Positions 50,962 to 59,080 of a stretch of DNA of 64,000 nucleotides are shown one piece after another. The translations under genes and the position numbers were made by a program. Source of the DNA: Oscillospiraceae bacterium (GTDB taxonomy: Bacteria > Bacillota > Clostridia > Oscillospirales > Oscillospiraceae); the NCBI GenBank assembly GCA_017552325.1, contig JAFZQE010000051.1, positions 1 to 64,000 on the forward strand, given 5' to 3'. A model generated the notes under the pieces. That model had not been told where the DNA came from. It was given only the letters and a program-made list of their open reading frames with translations, and ran no database searches. Each line of letters opens with the position of its first letter. Position 1 is the first letter of the stretch.

Positions 50962-51993
50962 TCAGTCGAAAGCGCCGAGAATCAGGTCGCCGCTGGTCGT
51001 GCCGATCTCGACCTTCGGGCAGCCGCTGCCGCCCGATTCCAGACGGCCGGACATGTCGCCGGAGGCCGTGTCGTAGTCGAGATCCATCGCGCCGGGCACG
51101 TCCAGGTATACGTCGCCGCTGGTCGTGGTGACCGTGATGCGCTGGCCGTCGCTCGTGTCCTTCAGCTGCAGCTTCACTTTGCCGCTGGTCGCGCCGATGC
51201 TCACGTCGCAGCCGGCCGGGACCGCCTCACAGCGGATCGCGCCGCTGGTGCTGCTGAGCGTGATCGACTTCGCCCCGCTTTTGACCTGGATGTCGCCGCT
51301 CGTCGAGCCCGCCTCGATCCTGTCGCAGCGGCAGTTCTCCGCGCGCAGGGCGCCCGAGGTCGAGCCCAGCGTCAGCTTGCCGCAGACGCAGCCCTGCACA
51401 TCGACCGAGCCGCTGGTCGCGCCGGCGTCCAGGTCCTCACAGCGGCAGTCCTTCACGAGGATTTCGCCGCTCGTCACGGTGACCGCGAGGTCCCCGCTGA
51501 GCTGCAGCCCGCGCAGCGTGAGATCGCCGCTGGTCGCGCCGACCTCGACGCTATTCGCCGTCCAGCCGGCCGGGAAGTTCAGCACCAGGTCCTTGTCCAC
51601 GGTCTGCATGCGCGCCGCGGAGCAGAAGCGCAGATACAGCGTGCCGTTTTCCAGCTTCCAGCAGAGCTTCTGATCGTCCGGCAGCTCCTTTTCGCAGCGT
51701 TCCGTCACGGTCAGCCTGTCGGAGGCGCCGGGCTCCAGCGTCACCGTGCCGCTGATCCAGCCGACGTCGATGCGCTGCACCTCGTCCGGCGAGAAGCTCT
51801 CCGTGCCGGTCTTGCAGACCGTGAAGCCCTTGAGACCGCCGAAGCCGGTGGAGATCGTGCTGACGTCAAAGCGGGCGTTGTTCCACACGTCCAGCGGATT
51901 GTCGCCGCGCAGCATTGCGGCCGCGACCAGCGCCATGCCGATCACCAGCAGAATAAAACCGACCGACAGGGCCGTTTTCACACCATTTTTCAT
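50962..51993 (-). CDS. DUF4097-family membrane-anchored beta-repeat protein
   Basis: 343 residues. One N-terminal membrane helix (~8-28), then a long extracytoplasmic or cytoplasmic beta region with about ten copies of a [AST]TSG[DEKSA] motif at ~18-20-residue spacing (ATSGDL, VTSGEI, ATSGSV, STSGAL, STSGDI, STSGAI, ATSGKV, TTSGDV, TASGDM, TTSGDL), the mark of DUF4097 beta-helix adhesin-like proteins. Third gene of padR-DUF1700-DUF4097, a cassette known for envelope-stress type functions in Firmicutes. 15 bases after the DUF1700 gene. Confidence 0.88.
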   Translation of the reverse strand: MKNGVKTALSVGFILLVIGMALVAAAMLRGDNPLDVWNNARFDVSTISTGFGGLKGFTVCKTGTESFSPDEVQRIDVGWISGTVTLEPGASDRLTVTERCEKELPDDQKLCWKLENGTLYLRFCSAARMQTVDKDLVLNFPAGWTANSVEVGATSGDLTLRGLQLSGDLAVTVTSGEILVKDCRCEDLDAGATSGSVDVQGCVCGKLTLGSTSGALRAENCRCDRIEAGSTSGDIQVKSGAKSITLSSTSGAIRCEAVPAGCDVSIGATSGKVKLQLKDTSDGQRITVTTTSGDVYLDVPGAMDLDYDTASGDMSGRLESGGSGCPKVEIGTTSGDLILGAFD

Positions 51994-52008
51994 GTCTGTA
52001 CCCCTTTC

Positions 52009-52587
52009 TTATTTCAGCATGGCCTTCTTGCAGCCGCGCCAGATCCACCGGCACAGCAGCACGAGGCCGCGAACGATGGCCGCGATCAGCAGCACGCCGA
52101 GGATCAGCGTGCCGCCCCCGCCGAACAGGAAGCCCAGCGCGTAGAGCAGCGGCAGCGTGACGTAGCCGAGCAGCGCCGCGCCTCCGGCGGCCAGCAGGCT
52201 CAGCCCGACGGCCGGCAGGACGACCCCGACGCTCAGGCCGACGGCCCAGAGCGTGATCAGCAGCGCCAGCAGCACGGCCAGGAAGGCGATCAGCAGCGGC
52301 AGCCACAGCGGCGCGCCCAGGATCAGCAGGGCGATCGTCAGCGCCTTGGGACGGCCCTCTTTCTTCACGCGGTTTCTCACCAGCGTCGCCATCGGCATCT
52401 CGGTCAGCAGCGTCTCCGCGACCGACTCGGGAGAACCGAGCTTCAGCGCGGCCTCCTCCTCGCTCATGCCGTCCTCCAGCATGTCGTCGAACAGCTCCTC
52501 GTAATAGGCAAGCTGCACTTCCCGCTCCTCCGCCGGCATCTGCGCCAGGCAGTCCCGGAGCCTTCTCAGATATTCAGCTTTCGTCAT
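52009..52587 (-). CDS. DUF1700 (HAAS-domain) membrane protein
   Basis: 192 residues. N-terminal helical HAAS domain (MTKAEYLRRLRDCLAQMPAEEREVQLAYYEELFDDMLEDGMSEEEAALKLGSPESVAETLL, ~1-62), which usually contacts PadR partners. Four or so hydrophobic segments follow (~85-185). Its start lies 14 bases inside padR. Probably a membrane sensor or effector under PadR control. Confidence 0.9.
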   Translation of the reverse strand: MTKAEYLRRLRDCLAQMPAEEREVQLAYYEELFDDMLEDGMSEEEAALKLGSPESVAETLLTEMPMATLVRNRVKKEGRPKALTIALLILGAPLWLPLLIAFLAVLLALLITLWAVGLSVGVVLPAVGLSLLAAGGAALLGYVTLPLLYALGFLFGGGGTLILGVLLIAAIVRGLVLLCRWIWRGCKKAMLK

Positions 52588-52900
52588 GATCCAGCCCTCC
52601 CCGGATATATTCGTACATGGCGGAGACCTCTTTCCAGTCCTCCGCGAAGCTTTCCAGCTGTCGGCGCCCCACCGGCGTCATGTGGTAAAATTTTCGCAGC
52701 CGCCCGCTGTGCTCGACGGAATAGACCGTCAGCGCCCCGGCGCCCTCCAGGCGCCGCAGGATCGGGTACAGCGTCGACTCCGTCATCGGCACGAAGCCGT
52801 TCAGGTCGCGGACGATCTGATAGCCGTAGGAATCGCCGCGGGCCAGCGCCGCCAGCACGCAGTGTTCCAGCAGACCGCGTTTCATCTGTGCGTCCAGCAT
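52574..52900 (-). CDS. PadR-family transcriptional regulator
   Basis: 108 residues. Winged HTH: LLEHCVLAALARGDSYGYQIVRDLN, MTESTLYPILRRLEGAGALTVYSVEHSGRLRKFYHMTPVGRRQL are the PadR signature; the C-terminal helix for dimerisation follows. AAAGGGGG precedes the ATG. A dyad over its own -10 region is a strong operator candidate, so the cassette is probably autorepressed. Confidence 0.95.
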   Translation of the reverse strand: MLDAQMKRGLLEHCVLAALARGDSYGYQIVRDLNGFVPMTESTLYPILRRLEGAGALTVYSVEHSGRLRKFYHMTPVGRRQLESFAEDWKEVSAMYEYIRGGLDHDES

Positions 52901-52922
52901 GCGAATACCCCCTTTCGCGTAG

Positions 52923-52952
52923 TACTATACACCGCATAGTATTGTGTGTCAA
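52923..52952 (-). promoter_or_regulatory. padR promoter with overlapping operator dyad
   Basis: Minus strand TTGACA (perfect), 17-base spacer, TATAGT. TACTAT (52923-52928) and ATAGTA (52936-52941) form a perfect dyad with 7-base centre covering the -10 box. Confidence 0.85.
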
Positions 52953-52975
52953 GAGGTATTTTAAAATTATTATCA

Positions 52976-53010
52976 AATTCGGAATTCGGAGTGCGGAATT
53001 CGGAATTACG
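52976..53010. repeat. Heptamer tract, AATTCGG family
   Basis: AATTCGG, AATTCGG, AGTGCGG, AATTCGG, AATTACG in exact 7-bp phase, lying 24 bases upstream of the padR -35 box and downstream of the DUF2804 terminators. Not at a stop codon. Confidence 0.85.
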
Positions 53011-53051
53011 GAGGAGGGATCGTCACGGCGGGGGAAAGCTCCCACGATGTC

Positions 53052-53075
53052 AAAAAACCCGGCCTGTTGGCCGGG
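53052..53075 (-). terminator. Second terminator downstream of DUF2804 gene
   Basis: Minus strand CCCGGCC-AACA-GGCCGGG followed by TTTTTTG. A further inverted pair GTTGA/TCAAC lies at 53078-53095. Confidence 0.85.
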
Positions 53076-53099
53076 CAGTTGATATTTCGTCAACTCGTT

Positions 53100-53134
53100 C
53101 AAAAAACTAAAAACCAGAAATTAAAAACTAAAAC
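53100..53134 (-). repeat. Heptamer tract, TTTTTAG family (after DUF2804 terminator)
   Basis: Plus strand CAAAAAA, CTAAAAA, CCAGAAA, TTAAAAA, CTAAAAC; on the minus strand it forms the T-rich tail of the 53130-53160 hairpin. Confidence 0.8.
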
Positions 53135-53160
53135 AGCATCCCGCGAGGGGATGCTGTTTT
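53130..53160 (-). terminator. Terminator immediately after DUF2804 stop
   Basis: 13-bp stem AAAACAGCATCCC/GGGATGCTGTTTT with a 5-base loop, followed on the minus strand by heptamer T runs. Confidence 0.88.
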
Positions 53161-54186
53161 CTACCACTTGTTCTCCACCTTTTCGGCGAAGCCGGGGAAG
53201 TCTTTGATATCAATCGGCGTGCCGTCGTCGAGGATCGCGGTGCCGGTGAAGAAGCCGAAGACCTGGTGCTGGTCGGATTTGATCAGCTTGAGGTCGGTGC
53301 AGGAGGCGCGGTCGAGCACCGGGCGGAAGTCCATCGTGAAGCGCCCGTTGTCCGAGCTGAACTGCCAGGGCGAGAGGAAGTCCTTCTCGCCGCCGGGAAT
53401 GTGGAACTTGACGTGGTTGAGCTTGTGGGCCTTGCCCTTATAGAACAGCATGTTCTCGGTGGCCTGCTCGGTGTTGCCGAAGCCGTAGCCGATGTTGAAG
53501 CCGAAGGGCACGCCGTCGACCTGACCGGAGGCGGAGCCCCAGTACCAGGTGTTGTGATAGGTCCAGACGCCGCGGCCCCAGTCGAGCACGGCGAAGCTGT
53601 CGGCGGGATCGAAGGTGTAGACCCGCTCGCCGCAGCGCACCTGTCCGCGGGCGCGCAGGCAGTTGATCTTCTGGTTGAAATAGAAGTGGCCCGGCTTGTC
53701 GAAGGGCGTGGCGATGACCATGCTCTCCTCCGGCTCGTCCGTCAGCTCGATCTCGGCCGAGAGCGCCGCGCCGTCACGGAAATCGTCCATGCTCGCGGTC
53801 AGCACGCGGCGGCCCTTGCCGTCGTTTTCAAAGGCGATGCTGTAGCCCTTGCTGCCGTGGCGGACGCTGCCGACGGCGGAGCTCTCCGGCAGATGCACGC
53901 GCCCGAAGGTGAACACGCTCATCGGGCTCTTCGTGACCTCCCAGCCCTCCTCGAAGTCCAGCAGCGAGACCGAGTCCAGGCCCATGTAGCTGTTGTCGGC
54001 GATGGTCAGGGCCAGCGCGAAGCGGCCGTTGTTGATCAGATAGTAGTCCCATTCCTTGATGCGGCTTTTGCCTGCGCGGATGTCCCGGCGGCGATAGACG
54101 GGCAGCAGCTTTTTAGCGTAGCCCGGCTCGGTCAGATTGCCCTGTTTGTCCAGCAGGGGCATGGCTCTGGTGATCTCGTGCTGCAT
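53161..54186 (-). CDS. DUF2804 family protein
   Basis: 341 residues. Matches DUF2804: RRRDIRAGKSRIKEWDYYLINNGRFALALTIADNSYMGLDSVSLLDFE near the N-terminus, DWGRGVWTYHNTWYWGSASGQVDGVPFGFNIGYGFG in the middle. Predicted lipocalin-like/hydroxyneurosporene-synthase-like beta fold, function unknown. GAGGAGG precedes the ATG. The gap to dnaC is a palindromic heptamer tract, so it may be the last gene of the dnaD-dnaC transcript. Confidence 0.88.
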   Translation of the reverse strand: MQHEITRAMPLLDKQGNLTEPGYAKKLLPVYRRRDIRAGKSRIKEWDYYLINNGRFALALTIADNSYMGLDSVSLLDFEEGWEVTKSPMSVFTFGRVHLPESSAVGSVRHGSKGYSIAFENDGKGRRVLTASMDDFRDGAALSAEIELTDEPEESMVIATPFDKPGHFYFNQKINCLRARGQVRCGERVYTFDPADSFAVLDWGRGVWTYHNTWYWGSASGQVDGVPFGFNIGYGFGNTEQATENMLFYKGKAHKLNHVKFHIPGGEKDFLSPWQFSSDNGRFTMDFRPVLDRASCTDLKLIKSDQHQVFGFFTGTAILDDGTPIDIKDFPGFAEKVENKW

Positions 54187-54202
54187 GGCGAACCTCCTCG
54201 GT

Positions 54203-54257
54203 AAGCGAAAAGTGAAAAGAGAAAAACGAAAAAGCGTTTTTCACTCTTCATTTTTCA
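54203..54257 (-). repeat. Palindromic heptamer tract, GAAAAAT family (dnaC end)
   Basis: Plus strand GCGAAAA, GTGAAAA, GAGAAAA, ACGAAAA, AGC, then inverted GTTTTTC, ACTCTTC, ATTTTTC. GAAAAA-GCG-TTTTTC forms the centre. The dnaC TGA (54257-54255) ends the right half. Confidence 0.85.
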
Positions 54258-55241
54258 TTTCTTCAGGCGTATGTCTCTGCCGACGAAGGGCAGGCGCAGG
54301 AACTCTCCCCTGATGCGGGAGCAGATCTGCGGCGTGTATTTTTTCTGCAGCTCCTCGTCGGAGCAGTTGGTGCTGACGATCATCTTTTTCCCGGCGTTGA
54401 GGCGGCTGTTGATCAGCGTGTACAGGGCGCTGGTCGTGAGGGAGGTGACCATCTCGGTGCCAAGATCGTCGAGGATCATCAGGTCGCAGTCGAGCATCCG
54501 GCGCACGCGCGCGGCGGCTGCCTCGGCCGTCTCCGGGTCGCGGGCGAACTTCTGCGCCTCGAAGGCCTCGAGAGCGACGGCCGCCGACTCGTAGCAGACG
54601 GCGCAGCCCTTGTCGGCCACGACGCGGGCGATGCAGGCGGACAGATAGGTCTTGCCGAGGCCGGTGCCGCCCTGGAAGAGGAGGTTTGCGCTGACCTCGG
54701 GGAAGCTCTCGGCGAACTTGCGGCAGCTTTTGTAGATGATGCTCATCGCCTCGCGGGGCGAGCAGCCGCCTTCGGGCGCCTGATCGTCGTAGAGCGTCAG
54801 GTCGAAGCGCTCGAAGCTCTCGTCGCCGTGGCGCAGCAGCCCGCTCAGCTCGCGGGTCAGCGCCTGGTTGTAGAGCTTCTTCAGGCAGCTGCAGGGCTGC
54901 CCGTCGACCGTCCCGCTGTCCCGGCAGACCGGACAGCTGACGATCTCGTCCGTATAATCGATCGGCAGGCCGAGGCCGGTCAGCCGCTCGGCGCGCTCGG
55001 CCTGCAGCTCCAGATTGGCGGCCTTCAGCTCCGCCAGCTGCTCGTTGAGATCCGGCGCGCGCGACACCGTCAGCCGCACAAGCTCGGCCATCTGCCGCCG
55101 CAGCCGCAGGTCGATCTGCTCGATCTCCGGGTCGCGGGCGTAGACAGAGGCGATGCGCCGCTGCTGCTCGGCCAGGTTGTCGGCGCGGATCTGATCCAGG
55201 GCCTCCCGGGCCCTGGCCAGCATTTTTCCGTCGTAGGGCAT
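54255..55241 (-). CDS. Helicase loader DnaC/DnaI-type ATPase
   Basis: 328 residues. Coiled-coil-like N-terminal half, a cysteine cluster (C103, C106, C117, C119 in CPVCRDSGTVDGQPCSC) as in DnaI/DnaC-like loaders, then an AAA+ core with Walker A GGTGLGKTYL (191-200), Walker B LMILDDLG and sensor STNCSDEEL. Loads the replicative helicase with DnaD. It starts 18 bases after dnaD. The stop lies in a GAAAAAT-family heptamer tract. Confidence 0.92.
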   Translation of the reverse strand: MPYDGKMLARAREALDQIRADNLAEQQRRIASVYARDPEIEQIDLRLRRQMAELVRLTVSRAPDLNEQLAELKAANLELQAERAERLTGLGLPIDYTDEIVSCPVCRDSGTVDGQPCSCLKKLYNQALTRELSGLLRHGDESFERFDLTLYDDQAPEGGCSPREAMSIIYKSCRKFAESFPEVSANLLFQGGTGLGKTYLSACIARVVADKGCAVCYESAAVALEAFEAQKFARDPETAEAAAARVRRMLDCDLMILDDLGTEMVTSLTTSALYTLINSRLNAGKKMIVSTNCSDEELQKKYTPQICSRIRGEFLRLPFVGRDIRLKK

Positions 55242-55259
55242 GGAAAAGGGCCCCTTTCC

Positions 55260-56162
55260 TCAGATTTTGCTGTAGATGTCCTTGAGCTCCCGGATATCGA
55301 CCGCGGCGCCGGGCTGCTGCCCGCCGCCCGCGGGGCGGCGGCCGTCGCCGGCCTCGATCTCCGCCGGCGTGTGCAGCTTTTTCTCGTGCCAGGAGCGGAT
55401 GATCCTGTCCATGTAGCTCCACTGGAGCCGCCCGGTGTTGACGAGCGTGCGGTCGTAGGCGATGGCGATCGCCTCCGGCCTGAAGCCGAGGCTCAGCCAG
55501 CGTTCGATGTATTCCCGCTCGGTTTTGCCGAGCTCGCGGCCGCGGATGCTCAGCACCTCCCGCACCTGCGCGGTCAGCTCGCGCTGTTCGCGGCGGAAGC
55601 GGATGTATTCCTCTGCCTGCTCGAGGGTCATGATCTCGCGGTTGGCCCAGTCGTAGCCCTCTTTTTCCACGTTCCGGGGGGAGGGGACGGCGCCCGGCTT
55701 TTTCAGCTGCGCGCGCTCGGCGCAGTAATGCAGCAGCAGGAGCAGCACCTCGGCGGGCAGGCCGAGATGCTTGTACAGGCCGGCCAGCATCTTCATGTCG
55801 GCGGGGGAGAGCTTGCGCCCGAAAATCTGCGCCGCCTCGGCGTAAACGGTCTGCAGCGTCGGGTCCTCCGCGGCGAAGCGGGCCAGATCGGCGGCCTCGT
55901 ATTCCGGCAGCTTGCTGTCGGGCAGCAGGCGCTCGGGATCCGGCGCGGGGAGGCTGCCGCTCAGGCCCATGCGGCGAAGCTTTTCCGCCGCGGCCTCGAT
56001 TTCGCGCGCAGTGCGGCAGAGCGCGCCGGCCGCGCCTTCCGCGTCCAGCCCGCCCGTGCGGAGCATATACAGATACAACAGCGCCACGTCGCCGTCGTGC
56101 GCGGCGATGAGCCTGTCCGCCGCCCCGGTCGGCAGCGGCAGAAGAGCTTCCTTGTCGGTCAT
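55260..56162 (-). CDS. dnaD: Primosome protein DnaD
   Basis: 300 residues. The C-terminal half carries the DnaB/DnaD domain pattern, here twice in degenerate form (LARFAAEDPTLQTVYAEAAQIFGRKLSPADMKMLAGLYKHLGLPAEVLLLLLHYC; LSIRGRELGKTEREYIERWLSLGFRPEAIAIAYDRTLVNTGRLQWSYMDRIIRSWHEKKLHT). The YxxxI-type end WSYMDRIIRSW is typical. An N-terminal ~100 residues look winged-helix-like. The ATG at 56162 has a weak ribosome site. Has its own promoter, divergent from the U32 gene. Confidence 0.9.
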   Translation of the reverse strand: MTDKEALLPLPTGAADRLIAAHDGDVALLYLYMLRTGGLDAEGAAGALCRTAREIEAAAEKLRRMGLSGSLPAPDPERLLPDSKLPEYEAADLARFAAEDPTLQTVYAEAAQIFGRKLSPADMKMLAGLYKHLGLPAEVLLLLLHYCAERAQLKKPGAVPSPRNVEKEGYDWANREIMTLEQAEEYIRFRREQRELTAQVREVLSIRGRELGKTEREYIERWLSLGFRPEAIAIAYDRTLVNTGRLQWSYMDRIIRSWHEKKLHTPAEIEAGDGRRPAGGGQQPGAAVDIRELKDIYSKI

Positions 56163-56199
56163 GGGATCGGTTCCGTTCTTAATTTTTCTGTCGAGACGG

Positions 56200-56228
56200 A
56201 TTATATCATGAAATTTTTCTTGTCGCAA
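56200..56228 (-). promoter_or_regulatory. Promoter for dnaD-dnaC
   Basis: Minus strand TTGCGA, 17-base spacer, perfect TATAAT; its -35 overlaps the -35 of the opposite promoter. Confidence 0.8.
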
Positions 56229-56249
56229 GTGGGCAAAGTATGCTATAAT
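56220..56249 (+). promoter_or_regulatory. Promoter for the U32 peptidase gene
   Basis: TTGTCG, 18-base spacer, perfect TATAAT; the -35 overlaps the divergent dnaD promoter. Confidence 0.75.
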
Positions 56250-56295
56250 AGCATGAATATTATGCCGTACTATGTCCATCGAAGGAGACAGGACC

Positions 56296-58380
56296 ATGAT
56301 CGAGCTTTTATCTCCCGCCGGTTCGCCGGAGTCCGTGATCGCCGCCGTCCAGAACGGCGCGGACGCGGTCTACCTGGGCCTGGGCAATTTCAACGCCCGG
56401 CGCGGCGCGAAGAATTTCACCGACGAGGAGTTTATCAAGGCGGCCAGGTATTGCCGCGTCCGGGGCTGCAAGGTCTACGTGACGCTCAACACCCTGGTGG
56501 GCGACCGGGAAATGCGCGACGCGGTGGAGATCGCGCGGCTTGCCTCCGACGAGGGGGCGGACGGGCTGATCGTGCAGGATCTCGGCATGGCGGCGGCGAT
56601 CCGCCGCGCGCTGCCGGATATCCCGCTGCACGCGAGCACCCAGATGAGCATCCACAACCTCGCGGGCGTCGAGGCCGCCGCCGAGATGGGCATGACCCGC
56701 GCGGTGCTGGCCCGCGAGCTCAGCCTGGAGCAGATCAGATTCATCACCTCCCACGCCTCGATCGAGACCGAGGTCTTCGTCCACGGCGCGCTCTGCTTCT
56801 GCCACTCCGGCCAGTGCTACATGTCCGCGCTGATCGGCCGCCGCAGCGGCAACCGCGGCGCCTGCGCCCAGCCCTGCCGCATGCAGTATTCCCTCGGCGG
56901 GCGCATGGACGACTATCCGCTCTCGCTGAAGGACAACTGCCTGGTCGACCGGCTGCAGGAGCTGGAGGAGGCGGGCGTGGCCTGCCTGAAGATCGAGGGG
57001 CGCATGAAGCGGCCGGAATACACCGCCGTCGTCACCGAGATCTATGCCAAGGCCCTCAAGGAGCACCGCAAGCCCACCCGCGCCGAGATGGAGCGCCTCG
57101 AGCAGGTCTTCTCCCGCGACGGCTTCACCCAGGGCTATTTCAACGGCGACAAGAAGGACATGTTCGGCGTGCGCGGCGAGAGCGACCGCGAGGCCGAGCG
57201 GATCTTCACCGCCGCCCGCCGCGCTTACGCCGAGGGCGAGGCCCGGCGCGTGCCGGTCCACTTCTACACGATGTGCAGAAAGGACGAGCCGATCCGCGCC
57301 GTCGTCTTTGACGACGACGGGCACAAGTGCGCGGCCGAGGGCCCGGTGCCCGAGGAGGCCAAGCGCCAGGGCCTGACCGAGACCTATCTGACCGACCAGA
57401 TGATCAAGACCGGCGGCACGCCCTACCAGGTGATCGAAAACCGCGCCCGGGTGGACAAGGGACTGTTCCTGCCCGCCTCGGCGATCAACGACCTGAGACG
57501 CAAGCTGATCTCCCAGCTCAGCGAGATCCGCTCCGAGGCGCCTCACCGCCGCGCCTTCTCGCTGCCGCCGATGCCGAGGGGCATGCAGGCCGTCGGCGAT
57601 CCGGTGCGCATCTATCAGATCCGCACGGCCGACCAGCTCAGCGAGGACCTGGCGGAGCTCAGGCCGGACTACCTCTACGTGCCCGTGCTGACGATGGCGC
57701 AGGACTTCAGCCTGATCGAGCCCTTCCGCGAGAAGGGGACCGTCCCGGTGGCAGTGCTGCCCCGGATCGTGACCGACGACCAGCTCCCGGTGATCTACCG
57801 CGCGCTGGAGAAGCTGTTCAGCCTCGGCGTCAACGAGGCGCTGATCGGCAACCTCGGGCAGATCGTCATGGCCCGCAAGGCCGGCATGAAGATCCGCGGC
57901 GACTTCGGGCTCAACATGTTCAACTCCTGGAGCCTGGACGTGCTGCGCGAGGCGGGCTTCCTGTCCGCGACGGCATCCTTCGAGCTGCGCCTGTCGCAGA
58001 TCCGCGACCTGTCCAAGCCGCTGCCGGTGGAGGCGATTGTCTACGGCCGCCTGCCGCTGATGATCTCCGACCAGTGCGTCATCAAAAACAGCGCCGGCCG
58101 CTGCAGCTGCCAGAACCCGGCCCAGATGTCCGACCGGATGGGCTCGGTGTTCCCGGTGGTGCAGGAATTCGGCTGCCGGAACGTCATCTACAACGCGCAC
58201 AAGCTCTATCTCGCCGACAAGCAGGAGGACATCTGCTCGGCCGGGCTCTGGGGCGCGCGCCTGATGTTCACCACCGAGACCGCGCGCGAGTGCGTCGAGG
58301 TGGCCAAGGGCTATATGGGCCAGTCCAACTACAAGCCCAACGTCCTGACCCGCGGCCTGTATTACCGCGGCGTGGACTGA
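56296..58380 (+). CDS. U32 peptidase family protein, RlhA type
   Basis: 694 residues. Begins ELLSPAGSPESVIAAVQNGADAVYLGLG, the U32 signature; FVHGALCFCHSGQCYMSALIGRRSGNRGACAQPCR is the U32 cysteine motif; a C-terminal ~300-residue DUF3656-like region follows, as in RlhA, which hydroxylates 23S rRNA C2501. That activity is inferred. The ATG at 56296 has AAGGAGA upstream, preferred over an in-frame ATG at 56272. Followed by repeat element copy B and the maf-mre cluster. Confidence 0.9.
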   Translation: MIELLSPAGSPESVIAAVQNGADAVYLGLGNFNARRGAKNFTDEEFIKAARYCRVRGCKVYVTLNTLVGDREMRDAVEIARLASDEGADGLIVQDLGMAAAIRRALPDIPLHASTQMSIHNLAGVEAAAEMGMTRAVLARELSLEQIRFITSHASIETEVFVHGALCFCHSGQCYMSALIGRRSGNRGACAQPCRMQYSLGGRMDDYPLSLKDNCLVDRLQELEEAGVACLKIEGRMKRPEYTAVVTEIYAKALKEHRKPTRAEMERLEQVFSRDGFTQGYFNGDKKDMFGVRGESDREAERIFTAARRAYAEGEARRVPVHFYTMCRKDEPIRAVVFDDDGHKCAAEGPVPEEAKRQGLTETYLTDQMIKTGGTPYQVIENRARVDKGLFLPASAINDLRRKLISQLSEIRSEAPHRRAFSLPPMPRGMQAVGDPVRIYQIRTADQLSEDLAELRPDYLYVPVLTMAQDFSLIEPFREKGTVPVAVLPRIVTDDQLPVIYRALEKLFSLGVNEALIGNLGQIVMARKAGMKIRGDFGLNMFNSWSLDVLREAGFLSATASFELRLSQIRDLSKPLPVEAIVYGRLPLMISDQCVIKNSAGRCSCQNPAQMSDRMGSVFPVVQEFGCRNVIYNAHKLYLADKQEDICSAGLWGARLMFTTETARECVEVAKGYMGQSNYKPNVLTRGLYYRGVD

Positions 58381-58382
58381 TA

Positions 58383-58482
58383 AGCCTCCCCTAACAGGGG
58401 AGGTGGCACGGCGAAGCCGTGACGGAAGGGTTTCAAACCCCTCAGTCTCGCTTCGCTCGACAGCTCCCCTTTCAGGGGAGCC
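58383..58482 (+). repeat. Multi-hairpin repeat element, copy B (MITE-like)
   Basis: 100 bp directly after the U32 stop. Hairpins: CCTCCCCT-AAC-AGGGGAGG (58385-58403), CACGGC-GAA-GCCGTG (58407-58421), GGGTTT-C-AAACCC (58428-58440), GCTCCCCT-TTC-AGGGGAGC (58463-58481). Same flanks as copy A (AAGCCTCCC..., GGAGGTGGC, GACGGA, CCTCAGTC, GACAGCTCCC, GGGAGCC) but a 40-bp shorter centre. Confidence 0.87.
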
Positions 58483-58507
58483 AATATGGAAAAAAGAAGG
58501 TATTTCA

Positions 58508-59080
58508 TTGTCTATCGTACTGGCTTCCGCGTCGCCGAGACGGCGGGAGCTGATGGAAATGCTGGGCGTGCGGGATCTGAAGATCATCCCGGCGCGCGGC
58601 GAGGAGACCGCTCCGGAGGGGCTCGGCCCCGAGGAGCTGGTCAAGGCGCTCTCCGCGGCCAAGGCCCGCGAGGTCGCCGCGCTCTGCGGCGAGGACGACG
58701 TGATCGTCGGCGCCGATACGATCGTCTGGTTCCGGGACCGGGTCTACGGCAAGCCGCATTCCCCGGAGGAGGCGGCCGCCATGCTGGGCGAGCTCTCGGG
58801 GCAGACGCACCAGGTCTTTACCGGCGTGACCGTCATCCGCGGCTCGCGGGAGATCAGCGAGGCGGAGATGAGCTACGTGCACTTCCGCCGCCTGAGCGAG
58901 CGGGAGATCGCGGCCTATGTCGCCACCGGCGAGCCGATGGACAAGGCCGGCGCCTACGGGGCGCAGGGCAAGGCCGCGCTGTTCGTGCGCGGGATCGACG
59001 GGGATTTCTTTAATGTCATGGGCCTGCCGCTGTGCCGGCTGGGCCGAATGCTGAACATGCAGGGAGTGGAACTGCTTTGA
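58508..59080 (+). CDS. maf: Maf-family nucleoside triphosphate pyrophosphatase
   Basis: 190 residues. Cleaves non-canonical or pyrimidine NTPs; linked to septum formation by neighbourhood. Seen: IVLASASPRRRELMEMLG, ADTIVWF (metal Asp), GKPHSPEEAAAMLGELSGQTHQVFTGV, GEPMDKAGAYGAQGKAALFV. The start is a TTG at 58508 with GAAGG 7-8 bases before; in-frame codons further upstream read into the repeat element. mreC starts in a TTGA overlap with its stop. Confidence 0.94.
   Translation: MSIVLASASPRRRELMEMLGVRDLKIIPARGEETAPEGLGPEELVKALSAAKAREVAALCGEDDVIVGADTIVWFRDRVYGKPHSPEEAAAMLGELSGQTHQVFTGVTVIRGSREISEAEMSYVHFRRLSEREIAAYVATGEPMDKAGAYGAQGKAALFVRGIDGDFFNVMGLPLCRLGRMLNMQGVELL

Noticed and set aside
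58403..58507. Longer Maf N-terminus from an in-frame GTG
   Set aside because: These codons fall in the hairpin repeat element, lie before the family start SIVLASASPRR and have no ribosome site.
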